A stretch of 64,000 nt of DNA from Aphanothece sp. CMT-3BRIN-NPC111 (lineage in GTDB: Bacteria; Cyanobacteriota; Cyanobacteriia; Cyanobacteriales; JAHHGU01), in contig JAHHGU010000001.1 of NCBI GenBank assembly GCA_019359765.1, positions 1 through 64,000 on the forward strand, in the 5' to 3' direction. Below the pieces are notes generated by a model. That model was not told where the DNA came from, did not search any database, and saw nothing but the letters and a program-made list of their open reading frames with translations. Positions 62,226-64,000 of the stretch are shown piece by piece. A program made the translations under genes and the position numbers. The number at the start of each line of letters is the position of its first letter. Within the stretch, counting starts at the first letter, position 1.

Positions 62226-62555
62226 TTACGACAGCTTTCTGCGGAGTTTAGGGCGCTGCGCTTTTGGCCGCTTTTGCCAGAATTTCTGTCCCAAACTCAG
62301 TATTGCTAAAACTTTTTGCATTTGTTGCAATTGAACATCAAGCTGCTGATAACGCTCTCCGAGTCGGTGAACGCCTTTTTGCCCCTTATAAATTCCCTTT
62401 GGTCCTTTGCTGAGTACCTTATTGGTACTTCGCTCAGCTGAGGTCAATGTATCTGCTATCTTCGCCAACTGCCGCCGCAATTTCCCTATTCGCCAAGCTA
62501 TATAGAGGCAAGCTAGGGCGATGAGCGTATTGAGAACCACAACAAGCGTCACCAT
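62226..62555 (-). CDS. Small membrane-anchored hypothetical protein (109 aa)
   Basis: An N-terminal helix (VTLVVVLNTLIALACLYIAW) is followed by a basic, coiled-coil-like body (RKLRRQLAKIADTLTSAERS, KGIYKGQKGVHRLGERYQQL) and a very basic tail. It is similar in plan to the DUF948-like neighbour and may belong to the same functional group, but I do not recognise the family. Confidence 0.7.
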   Translation of the reverse strand: MVTLVVVLNTLIALACLYIAWRIGKLRRQLAKIADTLTSAERSTNKVLSKGPKGIYKGQKGVHRLGERYQQLDVQLQQMQKVLAILSLGQKFWQKRPKAQRPKLRRKLS

Positions 62556-62872
62556 CTTTTACCTTCTATGAATAAAAAAATATATACCGTTTGACAGAAG
62601 ACATATTTTTTAATATCCTCTATAATTCTTAAAGGGGGTTATTGTAAAAATTGATGTCTAGCAGCAGTGGTCTTATTTCATCGCAGATAAACCAGCAAGC
62701 TTACCCTAGCAACCTAATGTAGGTAGGTGCTAGGCATAGGCAAGGCACGATCGCAATTATGCGGGTCTGCGACCATCGCGCAGTGTGTTACCAACCAAAG
62801 TCTCGCACCATTAATTCCACCAGCATAACCCAGTTTTGGCAAATTCTATCTATAGAGGAGATTACTATACTA
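62556..62872 (+). other. Intergenic region upstream of the PatA-type gene
   Basis: 317 bases. TATAGAGGAGATT at 62851-62863 contains the likely ribosome site GAGGAG for the gene at 62873. Promoters for both divergent genes must lie here. I cannot place them with confidence. Confidence 0.4.
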
Positions 62873-64000
62873 ATGGATAGCCACGGAACATTTCAATACT
62901 TAAGCCCTTTGGCTTTATTAGACCAATTATATACTTCTCAGGCTAATGGCTATTTGCAGGTCTTGAGCGGTCAAGTTTCATGGTCTATCTACTTTGAAAA
63001 CGGCAAAATCACCTATGCATCTCATTCGGTTGAACCATTTGAGCGACTTGAGCGTCATTTACGTCGCCTTGGTTATAAAATGACCGATTTTCTTAAAGAT
63101 GCTTTCGCCCAAGTGCAGCTCAGCATCAATGGTAATACGGAGCAATCCCTTAAAAATGTAGACTACTCAACTGTTTGTGCCCTAATCGGTAAACAACATC
63201 TAAATAATTTTCAAGCCGCAGAGCTAATAGAGGAATTGGCTAAAGAAGTTATTGAAACATTTTCCTGGGTAAAAGAAGGAAGCTATAAATTTTTTGATGT
63301 CCAAATTGGACAGCCTTTACTAGCGAGATTAGATGTCAAATCTCTAATTGAATACTGCCAAAAGAGATTACTGTCTTGGCAATCTTTATTACCGGAAATT
63401 TGGTCTCCCTATCAGCGCCCTTACTTTTTTGGTCGCAACCAAAACCAACCCAAAAGTTTACTGAGCGAAGAAAATAAATTTAATTCCTTATTAGAACAGA
63501 GATTAGGTACTTTACTAAAAGGGTTCAGCTTTCGGCAGCTAGCTGTATTACTTAAGCAAGATGAAATTAAACTGGCTCAAAGCTTACGGCAGTACATAGT
63601 AGACGGAACAATTATGTTGCGGGAACCTCAGAGTCCATTTGAGCAATTGCCAAAAATTCCTGAGGTAAATTTAGAGCGCTTTTCAAAAATATCAACTTCA
63701 GCAAGAGCTGAGACCACGACGAATATAGCTATTTCTTTAGCTAGTCCACAGCCGACTCTAGTATATCCACCTCCTGTAGATAATCACAAAAAATATACTG
63801 TTGTTTGTGTAGATGATAGTCCCACGATTTTAAATGAAATTATTCGCTTTTTAGATGACAAAAGCTTTTCAGTTTCCGCAATTTCCGAGCCACTTAAAGC
63901 TCTAATGCAAATCGTTAGGCTTAAGCCAGATATAATTTTGTTAGATGTAGGGATGCCCAATATAAATGGCTATGAGCTTTGCCGTCTCATACGAAACAAC
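62873..64000 (+). CDS. PatA-family response regulator (3' end outside the window)
   Basis: ATG 62873 opens a frame that runs off the right edge (376 codons visible). The N-terminal PATAN/DUF4388-type domain (about 1-110; FQYLSPLALLDQLYTSQANG, WSIYFENGKITYASHS) is followed by a helical region. A receiver domain then begins near residue 305: YTVVCVDDSPTILNEI, then IILLDVGMPNINGYELCR with the phospho-acceptor Asp in LLDVGMP. PatA-type regulators act in cyanobacterial heterocyst patterning, motility and phototaxis; which process is not shown by the sequence. The output is a protein interaction, not DNA binding, by family precedent. Confidence 0.85.
   Translation, partial: MDSHGTFQYLSPLALLDQLYTSQANGYLQVLSGQVSWSIYFENGKITYASHSVEPFERLERHLRRLGYKMTDFLKDAFAQVQLSINGNTEQSLKNVDYSTVCALIGKQHLNNFQAAELIEELAKEVIETFSWVKEGSYKFFDVQIGQPLLARLDVKSLIEYCQKRLLSWQSLLPEIWSPYQRPYFFGRNQNQPKSLLSEENKFNSLLEQRLGTLLKGFSFRQLAVLLKQDEIKLAQSLRQYIVDGTIMLREPQSPFEQLPKIPEVNLERFSKISTSARAETTTNIAISLASPQPTLVYPPPVDNHKKYTVVCVDDSPTILNEIIRFLDDKSFSVSAISEPLKALMQIVRLKPDIILLDVGMPNINGYELCRLIRNN

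Noticed and set aside
1..64000. tRNA, rRNA or CRISPR features
   Set aside because: I scanned the gaps for T-arm GGTTCGAATC-like words and regularly spaced direct repeats and found none that fold or space correctly; the short tandem heptamers have no unique spacers.

Overview
The window is cyanobacterial chromosome. It carries a phycocyanin operon, psaD, a PSII-associated S4 protein, a Psb32-like TPM protein and a PatA-type regulator. The HIP1 octamer GCGATCGC occurs throughout, inside genes and between them. Dispersed short repeats (TTTTGAG heptamers, 'accgcagat' units, GC-rich palindromes) point to a large, repeat-rich genome, probably of a filamentous or colony-forming cyanobacterium; I cannot name the genus. 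I see no rRNA, tRNA or CRISPR array.

Layout. 0-9 kb: tail of an IS630-type transposase, a large repeat-built two-partner-secretion exoprotein (minus), a GH31 alpha-glucosidase (minus) and a Ser/Thr kinase fused to GUN4. 9-13 kb: manganese catalase, then two early siroheme/cobalamin-branch enzymes (CbiX/SirB and CobA types) and an RluD-type pseudouridine synthase. 13.8-21.2 kb: the phycocyanin rod operon cpcB-A-C-D'-D-E-F-G1-G2-G3 with internal hairpins and a strong terminal hairpin; D' looks like a cpcD/cpcC hybrid. 21-32 kb: prmA and serA (minus), several conserved cyanobacterial proteins, a DICT-GAF histidine kinase, then psaD-trpE. 32.6-34.7 kb: an RlpA-like protein overlapping the trpE end, and a DUF952 protein. 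34.9-41.5 kb: a small nonribosomal peptide locus (minus): an AMP-ligase fused to a carrier protein, a chimeric gene ruin, and a C-A-PCP-TE synthetase. 41.6-51.3 kb: accessory genes with several relics (DUF4351-like tail, M28 peptidase tail, truncated HlyD adaptor, P450 shard) beside an ArsR and a MarR regulator that each have a clear candidate operator. 51.6-56 kb: L,D-transpeptidase and a tandemly duplicated pair of exported ferritin-like genes (one Sec, one Tat). 56-64 kb: DUF427, dapB, cobH/cbiC, Psb32-like protein, three small membrane-associated proteins, and a PatA-family response regulator cut by the right edge.

How the genes work together. The cpc operon supplies the phycocyanin subunits, their rod and rod-core linkers and the CpcE/F lyase that attaches bilin to CpcA. 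CobA, CbiX and CobH belong to the siroheme/B12 branch of tetrapyrrole metabolism. The NRPS locus would activate a carboxylic acid on the AMP-ligase/carrier protein and condense it with one amino acid (by-eye code near valine types) before thioesterase release, but a middle gene has been reduced to a ruin, so the present pathway is probably shortened or broken. The most unusual observations are that ruin (an NRPS start joined in frame to the tail of a ThDP enzyme), the hybrid cpcD', the duplicated ferritin pair with its palindromic promoter element, and the shared MarR-site motif in front of marR and the truncated hlyD.
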